Source of the DNA: a virus
Strand: one strand, 5' to 3'
Virus record (IMG/VR): IMGVR_UViG_3300024255_000099
Span: 1 to 30,915 of that record
Length of the DNA: 30,915 nucleotides
Shown: positions 22,487 to 30,915 of the stretch, in pieces
Layout of the letters: each line of letters starts with the position of its first letter
Position numbering within the stretch: position 1 is the stretch's first letter
Made by a program: the position numbers and the translations under genes
The notes under the pieces: model-generated
Database searches by the model: none
What the model was told of the DNA's origin: nothing
What the model saw: the letters and a program-made list of their open reading frames with translations, nothing else

Positions 22487-25400
22487 TTATCTCAGGAAGT
22501 AGTTGTATGCTAAAGGTAATCCTAATACTGTTCCATTAAACACTACATTTGCATTTATATTTATCGGACTTCCGCTTAGTGTTGTTATAGTGTCGGCTCC
22601 GATAAATATGTCACCTGCTGTTACGCTGTTAACATTCAATGTTGCACCACCACCGCCAATTTGTGACTCAATATATGCTTTAACTGCACGTTGTGTTGGT
22701 ACTACCGAATCACTATTTGCAGTAAAGAACGGATCTGTACTAAATTCCGTAACACTTGCTGAGTTACCACCTAGTGTAACTTCTCCCAATGAAAGTTCTT
22801 GTAGTCCTGCAATGTTAAATGCATCAGCATTCAATGTTGCAACACCAGTTGATTGTTCAATAGTAAACAAGTCACCAACTCTAAAGTTACCATCTTGGTC
22901 TGTAGCAGTGTAGAACACTCTACCACCGTCAAAGTCGCTAGTTTCTTTTACTTGATTTGGTGCATTGACTGGTACGCCCGGATAGTTAGTGTCAGTAAAT
23001 CCGCCTGTGCCAATATCTAAGAAATCGTGTCCTGTTAAACGCACTTGTGAGAACCTAATACGTAACTCTACAGGATCGCCATCTGGTAAATCATCATCTA
23101 CTGTTATACTAGGCGATACCTGTAAGAAAGCGGTATAACTTCCATCGTTTGATCCTAAGAAACTTACTATATTAACTAGTTTATAGAACTCTCCTGGTAA
23201 GCTCGCAAATTCTACATTAGCGCCGTTTACTGGACGACTAGTTAATCTACGTACAGCAATAAATGCTCCAGCTTGCGGGAAGTTTGCATTACCGTTTGAG
23301 GTTACTGCATTTATTTCTGCTGTTGAACTTGTAAATCCTGTACCTCTATTATTGAATGTTGGATTTGCTAGAGCACCGTTACCAATTTGTGGTACTAGTA
23401 CAACGTCATCAACATTGTTAGGATCTGTTATAGTTATTGTTGGCGCACTTGTATAGCCGCTTCCTGGTTCTGTTATTCTAATAGCAAAAATTTGTTCATT
23501 TGCTACACTTGCTCTACCTTTTGCAGGTGTATTAATTTTAGCATATTTTCCTGCTGTTCCTGCTCCTGGTAGTAACATTACAAATTTACCTTCTTGTGCA
23601 GGATTACCAAATGCTATTGCATTAAATCCACCTGTAGTAGCTGTTCCAGTTAATGTATATGACTGCCAATACAATCCATCGTGACTATATTGAACTTCGT
23701 CAGTATCATCACTTGAAATAACAAATGTACCCTGTCCGTATGCTATTTTACGTTCTGTAGCAGTTAGTGGAAGTGTAAGTGTGTTTTCGTACCAAGTAAC
23801 ACCGTCTAGTGAGTACATAATACCGTTTGTACCACCAAGTGCTACAAACTTACCATTACCCCATACAATATCTGTTACTGCTGCAAAACTTGCCGGAGCT
23901 GTTACGCCTGTCCAACTAATTCCATCTTCAGAATATGCTGCACTTGTAGTTCCGCTGTTAATAGCAACAAACTTACCTGCGCCGTATACCATTTCACCAA
24001 ATCCATTTGCTGGAAGTGCTGTGCCAGTTACGCTCCAAGTTTGGCCACCATTGTCTGAATATGCAACATCTTGATCTGCGTCACTAATAACAACAAATCT
24101 TGCTGTAGCAGCAGCAACTTGACCAAATGCTATAGTATTTTCACCTGTTGCATTAAACGATCCTGGTAACGAACTAGTTGACCACGTATCTGCATCGCTT
24201 GAGTAAGCAACTGTGCCGTCGCCGTCTGCAATTAATACTACTGCACTGGGTTGGAATGTACTCGAGCCATCATCTTGTAAACCGTCTGCAATACTTGCCC
24301 AATTTCCGCTTGGTAAAGTAGGTAATACTTCTGAAGTCCAAGTTTCGCCATCAATACTTACTGCTCCATTTGTTCCAGCGCCAACTGCAAGGAATTTTCC
24401 TGCTTGTGCAGTTCCTGCAAGATCAAAATCTACAATAGCACCTGTTACACTGTTTACTGTTGTTACAGTTATTGTAATATCGTTAGCTGTAGTGGCTCCG
24501 CCAACGTTTGTTCCTACAATAGTTAACGTGTCAAGTCTTGCATAATCTGTACCTGCAGCATTAATAGTTACATAATATTTACTTCCGTTACGAGTAACAT
24601 CAAAAGTTGCTCCAGAGCCGTTGCCACCTGTGTGACTTATTCCTGTATACTGTGCTGCTGTTTGAATCCATTCAACATCATACCAAGTAGTTGATGTTGG
24701 CATTGTAATACTATTGCTTGAATTAGTCGGAGCAGTAATTGAAACTCTTGGTTCAATTTGATATGTTGAAGAACTGTTAGGAGCAACAATAGGTGTTCCT
24801 GGAACTACGTGATCCCAGCCTGCAACACCATCTGATTCTCTTACAACTGTTGCTTCTTTAGTACCTGCATTGTATGTGTTAATAATTGCATACTGTCCTA
24901 TACCAGCAGCACCTATAATATATACTTTCATACCCGGATATGCTGAACTTAATGAACCGTCAGTAGCACTTAGGAATAATCCTGTTGTACTACCACTTTG
25001 TGCAACGTTACTTGATATTACATACCCGCTACCGCCTAGTGCAATATCTGGGTTTGCATCTTGATCAACATAAGCATAGTTAAATGCTCCATCACGGAAT
25101 TCATTTGCAACTACTACTTCATTAGACCCTGGGCCAAATATACTAAGTGTTGCCTCAGTGTAATCATTACCTGCGTGGGTATATTCAACTGATAACAGTT
25201 TTACATTATCTGTATTAACTTGTCCAATAGTTGCATTATACTGTGTGCGGTTGTCAACTACTGCTGTAACTGCTGTTTCGTCTGGATCAACTCCTGTTGC
25301 TACGGAACCAAAGTCACCATATGAGTTGTTACCGTTTGTTGCACGTACTCTACCACCTGTTTCTGCAAGATAGCCAATGTGTGAGTAATATGTAAACACT

Positions 25401-28400
25401 GATACAAGTTCTGCTCTACCATTGTTAAGAATGTGTGCGCCAATACCGTCACTTATAACCTGTGTAAAGTCATTTGACACCATTGAGTCATTGCCGCCAT
25501 TGTGTAATGCTCCGTCAATTTTTTGTCCAGTTGCTGCATTACCAAATGTTGTAACACCTTGTATGTATGGTGAACGTGTAATAATCCAAGTACGGAAATC
25601 ATCTGGGCCCCAACCTGGATCTAACGAGCAATATGCTCCTGCACTTACTTTACTATAATTAAATGCATTTTCTGGTAACAAGTCACCTTTTAATCCGTTA
25701 AGAGTACAGTTTCTTACACCTGTAGCATCTCTAAGGTAGAACATATCTTCTTCTTGCGATCCTGTTACACTGTTATTGTAGAAACGTGCAACATATCTTG
25801 AAGCATAATTTCCTGTCCACATCAAATCATATTTTAACGCATCGATATAGTAATCAACATCTCTAGCACAAAGAACTTCGTTATATGTATAACCGTTCCA
25901 AATGCTGCCGCTTGCTGCACCAGCAATTTGAACATCGATCCAGGCTGCAATTTCAGCTTTTATAAAGTCTCTATTACGCTCTAACTGTAGTTTTGCATAA
26001 TATCTATTTTGGTCTTCAGTTGCACAAACAGCACCTTCATTAGTTGCTCCAAATATAACTGCATCAATAATTCTTGAACTTGCTGTTATTCTTGTAATAG
26101 CTGTTGAATCACCTGCAACGTTTGCTACTGCTTCAGTAGTTAGTGCATTTACTATAGCATCTCTAGTTATTGTTTTTTGCTTTCCAGTATAAACTTCGAC
26201 AGCAGTTTTACGCAAGTATGCGTGTGCTGCTTTTAGTGTTCTGTAATTACTGTTTAACGCAAAGTCAAATCTAACAGCTTCTAGTATCTTACGGATATCT
26301 CTTATACATTTAATTTGAAGATATTTAACTTTTGTTATTCCAGATTGAGTTGAAGTTGCGCTTGGGAACACTGTATTTGAAGCGCCTAATCCACTGTTGC
26401 AACTTACTGTAATATCCTTAATATTAACTATATCGCCTGCTGATAATCCGTGAGTACTTGTAGTTACTATGGCATAACCAGTAACATTATCGTATACAAA
26501 ATTAGTTACTGCTAATACTGTTCCGTTTGCTTTGGTAACTGTTCCTCCGCTAACATATGTATGAACTAAAGAATGTTTACCTACATATATGCGGAATTGA
26601 GTAGTCGTTAACGATGTACTGTCAACCGCCCAGTCAGTGTGCCAAGCAACAACATTTAAATCATCTACAACATTTTGAATAACAGTGTCTTCTGCTGCTA
26701 CAAGTGCATTAGAAGCACTAATTAGTGCTGTTGTTGTATTAACGCCATTTGCTAGTGTTGGATTAACAAGCGTAGTTGTAGTGCCAACTGCATCCGGACC
26801 ATTAGTAATAATGTCAACAATATCTTCAACATTGTTAGCAATTTCAGTAATACTACCTACATTACCTGTTTCTACTTGTAGTACTGCTGTCTGTTTAGGA
26901 TTTGCAATATTTGTATTACCTGCTACACTTTGTGCTGTAGTTTTTAAATAGTTAATTGATGCAACACATTCTGTTTTTAGAGAAGCAGGAAGTTGATCAT
27001 ATGTTTCATCGTCGCCATCCCAATACGACAATCCGGCTATTACAGCCATTGAATTGCCGCCATATGTTAAGTCATAGATTAACGAATCAATAATAAATCC
27101 AGTATCACGTCGACTGTCAGTTTTTCCATATTTTAGTGTTGGATATTCTGTATCTAAGAACGCAATTACTTCTGCTTTTAAGAAGTCTTTGTTTGCTATA
27201 AGATTTTCTCTAGCATTTTCTAAAATTGAACTATAGCCTGTAGGATCTGTATAGTATCCTGCACTCATAGTTTTTAGTCCGTAGTCAATTTGATATTTCA
27301 TCATATCAACTAGACTTTCTACAGCATTTTCTTGTGCGGTTATAGCGTATGGCCAGTTTTGATCTTGTGGCTCAGTATTACCAGTACTAGCAGTTACAGT
27401 TGTTCCTACAACAATGTCTCCAACTACTTCGGCAATTCTGTCAAACGTTGCTACGGTGTTTGGAGTATCTGTTGATGGTGTTGTTTTTCCAGCAGCAATA
27501 ACCTTTGTCGAACGCAGTTCGTCACCTAGTATAGCACAATATGCCGGTACTCTAATTGGTAGAACTTCGTAATGTTCTCCTGTAGATACTTTAACTAGTG
27601 TTTGAGGTACATCACGAGCTGGAATTTCGCTAGTATCACCTGCTGTAATTGTATCTGTAATTATTTTAACTAAACTTTGTATTTTAGTATATACACCTGT
27701 TTCTGATACAAGCGTTGTGCTTGTAAATTGATCAACAATTGCTGTACTATCATCTGTAACATTTTGATAAATTGCGCTCGGTGCTTCATTTTTAAGAATT
27801 GCATCAACAACAGTTAGCATATAATTGTATGCTGCAACTGATTGTGCAGATTCTGCTGCTAAGCCTGCACCGCCGTATGGTTTATCTTCTGATGCAGCTG
27901 AAAATTCGCCATCTGCACTAAATCCATTTACAAACGAAAGTGCTGCTGCTCTTGATTTCAAGTTGCCGCCGTGGCTAATATCCCATATTAATCTATCAAC
28001 AATATTTCCAACGTCACGTTTACACTTGTCTTCACCGTAAGTAAAATTATTCCAAATACCTGATCCACCTGCATTTGCAATTTGATAGTTAATCCAAGAT
28101 CCAACTTCTTCTTGTATAAAGATTCTGTTTAATTCTAACAAATACTGTGCATTAGGATTCTTCGGTCCTTGCTCAATTTGTTCGCAAGCATAACGTATTG
28201 ATTTAAATGGTCTATCAACACTACCACCTGATTCCGGAAACGGTCTATCAATACCGTGTTCTGACACATAATAAATGTCTTCAATAGTTTGTAAAAACTC
28301 CCAGTCAGGAATTCCTGATGCTCCTACTGTTAATACTTGCCCTTCTAAGCCAACTGGTAGTCTTGTTGGAGCACTACCGCTATAATAAACTAAGTCACCA

Positions 28401-29887
28401 GCTGTAGTAAGGACACTAGCTTCTGAACCAACTGCTAGAACACTCCAATATGAACCACTGTCTGCTAAGTCTGGACGTGAACCTTGCGCTCCGCCGCCTG
28501 CACCTAATAGTGTTTCTGTTGAATAATCATCGCCTTCTGAGATATGATATAAAGTACAATAGTAACTGTTGTCACCATAACGAACAACATCACCTTCGTA
28601 ATATTCTTGGTCGTCTAACCACTCGCCTCTCCAACGGAATCCTTCATTTAGCAATTTCCAATATGTTGGGTTAGGTGGTTGCTGTCCTTCTTCGTGATCT
28701 AAAATACATAAGTAGGTAAACCCGCCTAAGCGTACAACTTCGCCTACTTTATAATGTTGATTAGCACTATCTTCATTCCAGTCGCCTATAAATCTAAAAC
28801 CTTCTGAAAATAGATCCCAGTCAGTTGGCGATTCTGAAGTATATGCGCCGCCCGATGTATATGTTGTAAATGTTGTTGTATTTAAAGGTGCTGTTAGCTC
28901 TGCATCTGTGTACAAGTCAAACGTGTTTACACTAATTACATCTATATATAACGTTAGTCCGTTAATTTCGGTCATACCTACGACATCATCAATTACAATC
29001 TGTCTAGTATCTTGTAATCCGTGAGCTGCACTAGTTACTGTTGCTGTAGCATCTTGTGTTATGTTAGTAATTGCACCACTTTGCGGACCTGGAGTAATTA
29101 CTGAATGATTAGTTCTTGCAATATATTGGTTTCCACCATATCGAACAACATCACCTGGTTGATAATCTCTGTAAGGGCTCCAGTCGTTTTCGTATTGAAA
29201 CCCTTCTACAAATTGACTCCAATTTGCAGAATCTGTTCCTAAATCAGACGTGCTAGTATGTGCCGTAGTACAAATCCAAACGCCTGCTCCGTAACGTACT
29301 AAATCATTATATTTGTATCTTGTAGTTTTTGTCCACTCGCCTTTATATTCTAAACCTTGATTAAACGTGTCCCAATTTGAAATATCAGCTTCTAATCCAT
29401 CTGCGGCAGTTGCAGTTGAAACGTGTAGTGTTTTACAAACATAAGTTGAGCCACCGTATTTTACAAAATCATTAATTCTGTATCTAGTAGATGTAGACCA
29501 GTCGCCTTGCCAGTCTAAACCTTCAGCATAAGCGTCCCATTTTGCAATGTCAACTTCTAAGCCATCTGTAGCGTCTATAGCAGTAGCAGCACTAGTATGC
29601 GAAGTATTTGCAATATAGAGTCTTGCGCCATAGCTAACTATGTCGTTAACGTAATATACAGTATCTACAGTCCACTCACCCTTCCAAGTTTGACCGTCAC
29701 TTACTAAGTTCCATTTACTCGGAACAATGTTTAAATCTGCAAAGAAGTCTGTATCACTACTATGTCCTATTACACAAATATATGTTTTGCCACCAAAGGC
29801 AACTACATCATCTTGATAGTAGACATTTGATGCTGTCCAGTTACCTTTCCAAACAAATCTAATTCTACCTAGTTTAAATTCTGCCAT
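22487..29887 (-). CDS. Giant multidomain tail protein (2466 aa)
   Basis: The largest gene here, probably a distal tail or baseplate-attached protein. Residues 12-490 hold seven copies of a ~50-residue repeat (WKGEW....YY.ND.V.YG...Y...HTS) like chitin-binding CBM5/12 modules. From about 540 (YYVSEHGIDRPFPESGGSVD, FKSIRYACEQI) a pectate-lyase-like region begins; a beta-helix-like stretch near 1450-1550 includes GAHILNNGRAELVSVFTYYS. About 1823-2100 is a propeller-like region with six Asp-box motifs (SEDGISW, SLDGVTW). The last ~190 residues (GHDFLDIGTGGF, TDQDGNFRVGDLF, VVPTQRAVKAYIESQ) are shared with the next gene upstream. ATG with TAGGA upstream. Glycan binding is inferred; no hydrolase active site was identified. 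Confidence 0.85.
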   Translation of the reverse strand: MAEFKLGRIRFVWKGNWTASNVYYQDDVVAFGGKTYICVIGHSSDTDFFADLNIVPSKWNLVSDGQTWKGEWTVDTVYYVNDIVSYGARLYIANTSHTSAATAIDATDGLEVDIAKWDAYAEGLDWQGDWSTSTRYRINDFVKYGGSTYVCKTLHVSTATAADGLEADISNWDTFNQGLEYKGEWTKTTRYKYNDLVRYGAGVWICTTAHTSTSDLGTDSANWSQFVEGFQYENDWSPYRDYQPGDVVRYGGNQYIARTNHSVITPGPQSGAITNITQDATATVTSAAHGLQDTRQIVIDDVVGMTEINGLTLYIDVISVNTFDLYTDAELTAPLNTTTFTTYTSGGAYTSESPTDWDLFSEGFRFIGDWNEDSANQHYKVGEVVRLGGFTYLCILDHEEGQQPPNPTYWKLLNEGFRWRGEWLDDQEYYEGDVVRYGDNSYYCTLYHISEGDDYSTETLLGAGGGAQGSRPDLADSGSYWSVLAVGSEASVLTTAGDLVYYSGSAPTRLPVGLEGQVLTVGASGIPDWEFLQTIEDIYYVSEHGIDRPFPESGGSVDRPFKSIRYACEQIEQGPKNPNAQYLLELNRIFIQEEVGSWINYQIANAGGSGIWNNFTYGEDKCKRDVGNIVDRLIWDISHGGNLKSRAAALSFVNGFSADGEFSAASEDKPYGGAGLAAESAQSVAAYNYMLTVVDAILKNEAPSAIYQNVTDDSTAIVDQFTSTTLVSETGVYTKIQSLVKIITDTITAGDTSEIPARDVPQTLVKVSTGEHYEVLPIRVPAYCAILGDELRSTKVIAAGKTTPSTDTPNTVATFDRIAEVVGDIVVGTTVTASTGNTEPQDQNWPYAITAQENAVESLVDMMKYQIDYGLKTMSAGYYTDPTGYSSILENARENLIANKDFLKAEVIAFLDTEYPTLKYGKTDSRRDTGFIIDSLIYDLTYGGNSMAVIAGLSYWDGDDETYDQLPASLKTECVASINYLKTTAQSVAGNTNIANPKQTAVLQVETGNVGSITEIANNVEDIVDIITNGPDAVGTTTTLVNPTLANGVNTTTALISASNALVAAEDTVIQNVVDDLNVVAWHTDWAVDSTSLTTTQFRIYVGKHSLVHTYVSGGTVTKANGTVLAVTNFVYDNVTGYAIVTTSTHGLSAGDIVNIKDITVSCNSGLGASNTVFPSATSTQSGITKVKYLQIKCIRDIRKILEAVRFDFALNSNYRTLKAAHAYLRKTAVEVYTGKQKTITRDAIVNALTTEAVANVAGDSTAITRITASSRIIDAVIFGATNEGAVCATEDQNRYYAKLQLERNRDFIKAEIAAWIDVQIAGAASGSIWNGYTYNEVLCARDVDYYIDALKYDLMWTGNYASRYVARFYNNSVTGSQEEDMFYLRDATGVRNCTLNGLKGDLLPENAFNYSKVSAGAYCSLDPGWGPDDFRTWIITRSPYIQGVTTFGNAATGQKIDGALHNGGNDSMVSNDFTQVISDGIGAHILNNGRAELVSVFTYYSHIGYLAETGGRVRATNGNNSYGDFGSVATGVDPDETAVTAVVDNRTQYNATIGQVNTDNVKLLSVEYTHAGNDYTEATLSIFGPGSNEVVVANEFRDGAFNYAYVDQDANPDIALGGSGYVISSNVAQSGSTTGLFLSATDGSLSSAYPGMKVYIIGAAGIGQYAIINTYNAGTKEATVVRESDGVAGWDHVVPGTPIVAPNSSSTYQIEPRVSITAPTNSSNSITMPTSTTWYDVEWIQTAAQYTGISHTGGNGSGATFDVTRNGSKYYVTINAAGTDYARLDTLTIVGTNVGGATTANDITITVTTVNSVTGAIVDFDLAGTAQAGKFLAVGAGTNGAVSIDGETWTSEVLPTLPSGNWASIADGLQDDGSSTFQPSAVVLIADGDGTVAYSSDADTWSTSSLPGSFNATGENTIAFGQVAAATARFVVISDADQDVAYSDNGGQTWSVTGTALPANGFGEMVYGAGKFVAINSGTTSAAYSEDGISWTGVTAPASFAAVTDIVWGNGKFVALGGTNGIMYSLDGVTWYENTLTLPLTATERKIAYGQGTFVISSDDTDEVQYSHDGLYWQSYTLTGTATTGGFNAIAFGNPAQEGKFVMLLPGAGTAGKYAKINTPAKGRASVANEQIFAIRITEPGSGYTSAPTITITDPNNVDDVVLVPQIGNGALANPTFNNRGTGFTSSTAEINAVTSNGNANFPQAGAFIAVRRLTSRPVNGANVEFASLPGEFYKLVNIVSFLGSNDGSYTAFLQVSPSITVDDDLPDGDPVELRIRFSQVRLTGHDFLDIGTGGFTDTNYPGVPVNAPNQVKETSDFDGGRVFYTATDQDGNFRVGDLFTIEQSTGVATLNADAFNIAGLQELSLGEVTLGGNSASVTEFSTDPFFTANSDSVVPTQRAVKAYIESQIGGGGATLNVNSVTAGDIFIGADTITTLSGSPININANVVFNGTVLGLPLAYNYFLR
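22558..22565 (-). promoter_or_regulatory. Possible internal late promoter in 3' end of the giant gene
   Basis: GATAAATA on the minus strand, about 90 bases before the 111-residue gene. It would let the fibre genes be transcribed independently of the 7.4-kb giant gene. It lies within coding sequence, so chance occurrence is possible. Confidence 0.35.
23665..24365 (-). repeat. Six Asp-box (BNR-like) repeats in the giant tail gene
   Basis: Motifs SIDGETW, SSDADTW, SDNGGQTW, SEDGISW, SLDGVTW and SHDGLYW recur roughly every 40-50 residues, each about 20-30 residues after a strand such as GKFVAINSG or GKFVALGGT. This is the Asp-box pattern S-x-D-x-G-x-x-W of beta-propellers, including sialidases. 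Only the scaffold is recognised; no sialidase arginine triad was identified. Confidence 0.75.
28420..29854 (-). repeat. Seven CBM5/12-like repeats in the giant tail gene
   Basis: Repeat starts lie near residues 12, 68, 126, 181, 232, 364 and 418. Each has a Trp/Gly opening (WKGNW, WKGEW, WQGDW, YKGEW, YENDW, FIGDW, WRGEW), a central 'DxVxYGGxxY' strand and, in most copies, a His in a final '(T/S)xH'. The gap between copies five and six holds an inserted beta domain (about 260-355). Copies differ widely, so the array is old. Confidence 0.8.
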
Positions 29888-29914
29888 TTTTTATTCCTAC
29901 TTGCACGTTATGTA

Positions 29915-29922
29915 TATTTATC
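29915..29922 (-). promoter_or_regulatory. T4-type late promoter motif for the giant tail gene
   Basis: GATAAATA on the minus strand in the 56-base gap, 27 bases before the ATG at 29887, with GTAGGAAT as ribosome site between. Confidence 0.65.
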
Positions 29923-29943
29923 ATATTATGATCTCTTTGTTTT

Positions 29944-30915
29944 TTATTGCATTGTCTCGTCGAACGGTTTTAACATTAGCATTTGACTTACAATAGTTCC
30001 TGATACTGCTGTTTGTTGTGTTGTAATATTTCCTGCTCCGTCATCAGACTCAAAAGTTCCGTCAAATACAACATCTGCAGGTATAATAACATACTGTCCT
30101 GAGTTTGTATTAATTTCATTTTCATCAAGACCGCCTATTAATACTCTACCAGCTTGCAACTTATTAACTTCTAATGCTTCACCACCAACACTTAGTCTAT
30201 CTGAGAGGAATGTTGCAATAGCCCTTTGAGTAGGAACAACATTATTTGAATCTGCACTAAATGTTCCGTCTGTTGAAAATTCATTAACTACAGCACCTGA
30301 TCCACCTAGTCTGACTCCGCCTAGTGCTAGTTCACTTAGGCCATCTAAGTCAAAGAATTCAGCACTAATAGTAACAACTCCTGTTGCTTGTTGAACACTA
30401 AACAATTCACCAGTTCTAAAGTTACCATCTTGGTCTGTACTCACATAATAAACTCTTCCGCCGTTTGATTCGTAAACTTCGTTTTCAGGAGCAGCACTAA
30501 AGAATGCACCTCCTGAGTAAACTGTTGGATAGTTTGTTTGTACAAAGTTTCCAGTACCGATATCTAAGAAATCGTGACCACTAATTCTACACTGAGCATA
30601 TTTTTCTCGTAATGTTACTTGTGTTCCGTGTTGCACAACGTATTCAACATCTAATCTTGGAGATATTTGAAACTGTACTAACTTAGTTTCGTTGCCAGTT
30701 CCATCATCGCCTAAATCTGTTACACTAACTCCACTAAATGTAGCAAGTGTACCTGGTTCCAATGCATTAGGATCTATTACACCTGCAATGCTAATCTGTA
30801 CACCAGGTCCGGGTATGCTTTCTACACCCGAAACTGTAAGTACGTTACCAACAGGAATATCATCAGCAACCCCGTCTCCAATAATTGTAATTGTACTTGA
30901 AGTATTTCTATACCC
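29944..30915 (-). CDS. Virion structural protein, C-terminal part (cut by window edge)
   Basis: The minus-strand frame is open from the window edge to a stop at 29944, giving 323 residues with no start. A TTG at 30762 lies inside the frame and is an ordinary Leu codon. About residues 110-290 repeat the C-terminal module of the giant protein: GHDFLDIGTGNFVQTNYPTV, GGRVYYVSTDQDGNFRTGEL, LGGVRLGGSGAVVNEFSTDG and NVVPTQRAIATFLSDRL. The last ~40 residues, after DVVFDGTFESDDGAGN, are unique. The two genes look like paralogues that place different upstream domains on one C-terminal base. The gene is probably large; what lies before is not visible. Confidence 0.8.
   Translation of the reverse strand, partial: GYRNTSSTITIIGDGVADDIPVGNVLTVSGVESIPGPGVQISIAGVIDPNALEPGTLATFSGVSVTDLGDDGTGNETKLVQFQISPRLDVEYVVQHGTQVTLREKYAQCRISGHDFLDIGTGNFVQTNYPTVYSGGAFFSAAPENEVYESNGGRVYYVSTDQDGNFRTGELFSVQQATGVVTISAEFFDLDGLSELALGGVRLGGSGAVVNEFSTDGTFSADSNNVVPTQRAIATFLSDRLSVGGEALEVNKLQAGRVLIGGLDENEINTNSGQYVIIPADVVFDGTFESDDGAGNITTQQTAVSGTIVSQMLMLKPFDETMQ

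Noticed and set aside
22601-22608. GATAAATA on the plus strand as a late promoter
   Set aside because: It lies within the minus-strand giant gene and leads to no plus-strand gene; chance occurrence in AT-rich DNA is enough.
29944-30762. Treating TTG at 30762 as the start of a complete 272-residue gene
   Set aside because: The frame stays open to the window edge with protein-like sequence, no ribosome site is seen, and the paralogous module of the giant gene lies at the end of a much longer protein.
1-30915. tRNA genes, CRISPR arrays, insertion sequences, integrase or attachment sites
   Set aside because: No clover-leaf candidates, spaced direct repeats, transposase or integrase motifs were seen; nearly all sequence is accounted for by genes.

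Overview
The window looks like the late structural region of a marine T4-like myovirus of the kind that infects cyanobacteria or SAR11-type hosts. The evidence is an AT-rich sequence, densely packed genes, and recognisable T4 head-completion, neck, sheath and tube proteins. The neck proteins are much longer than in T4. Spread among them are accessory genes typical of marine T4-like phages: a flavin halogenase, a 2OG-Fe(II) oxygenase, Nudix, cupin and sulfotransferase-like genes. The host cannot be fixed from the window.

Left part (1-8684, mostly minus strand). Read in the direction of transcription, this holds a gp13-like connector, two small unknown genes, a P-loop dNMP-kinase-like gene behind a perfect sigma70-type promoter, tail sheath gp18, tail tube gp19, a second tube/baseplate-like protein, a small conserved unknown, head-completion nuclease gp4, and the start of a sulfotransferase-like gene cut by the window edge. 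A zinc-binding HNH-like gene lies on the plus strand between gp18 and the kinase. A rho-independent terminator separates gp19 from the next unit.

Middle (8737-16564, mostly plus strand). Neck gp14 and sheath-stabiliser gp15 are followed by Nudix, cupin and a small unknown gene. A minus-strand fibre with a C-terminal cupredoxin-like domain comes next, then 2OG-Fe(II) oxygenase and halogenase on the plus strand. gp13 and gp14 diverge from a 52-bp gap with two T4-type late promoter motifs arranged as an inverted repeat.

Right part (16570-30915, minus strand). This is an adhesin locus. In transcription order it holds the end of a structural gene cut by the window edge, a 2466-residue multidomain tail protein, a small structural protein, a fibre with an S74 self-cleaving chaperone, and three consecutive fibres that share an N-terminal module but end in Gly-rich and/or LamG-like lectin domains. 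A small conserved protein ends the run.

Coordination: GATAAATA motifs close to T4 late promoters (TATAAATA) precede most structural units, and TAATG stop/start overlaps couple several gene pairs. There is no gene-free stretch over 300 bases; the longest gap is about 114 bases (6249-6362).
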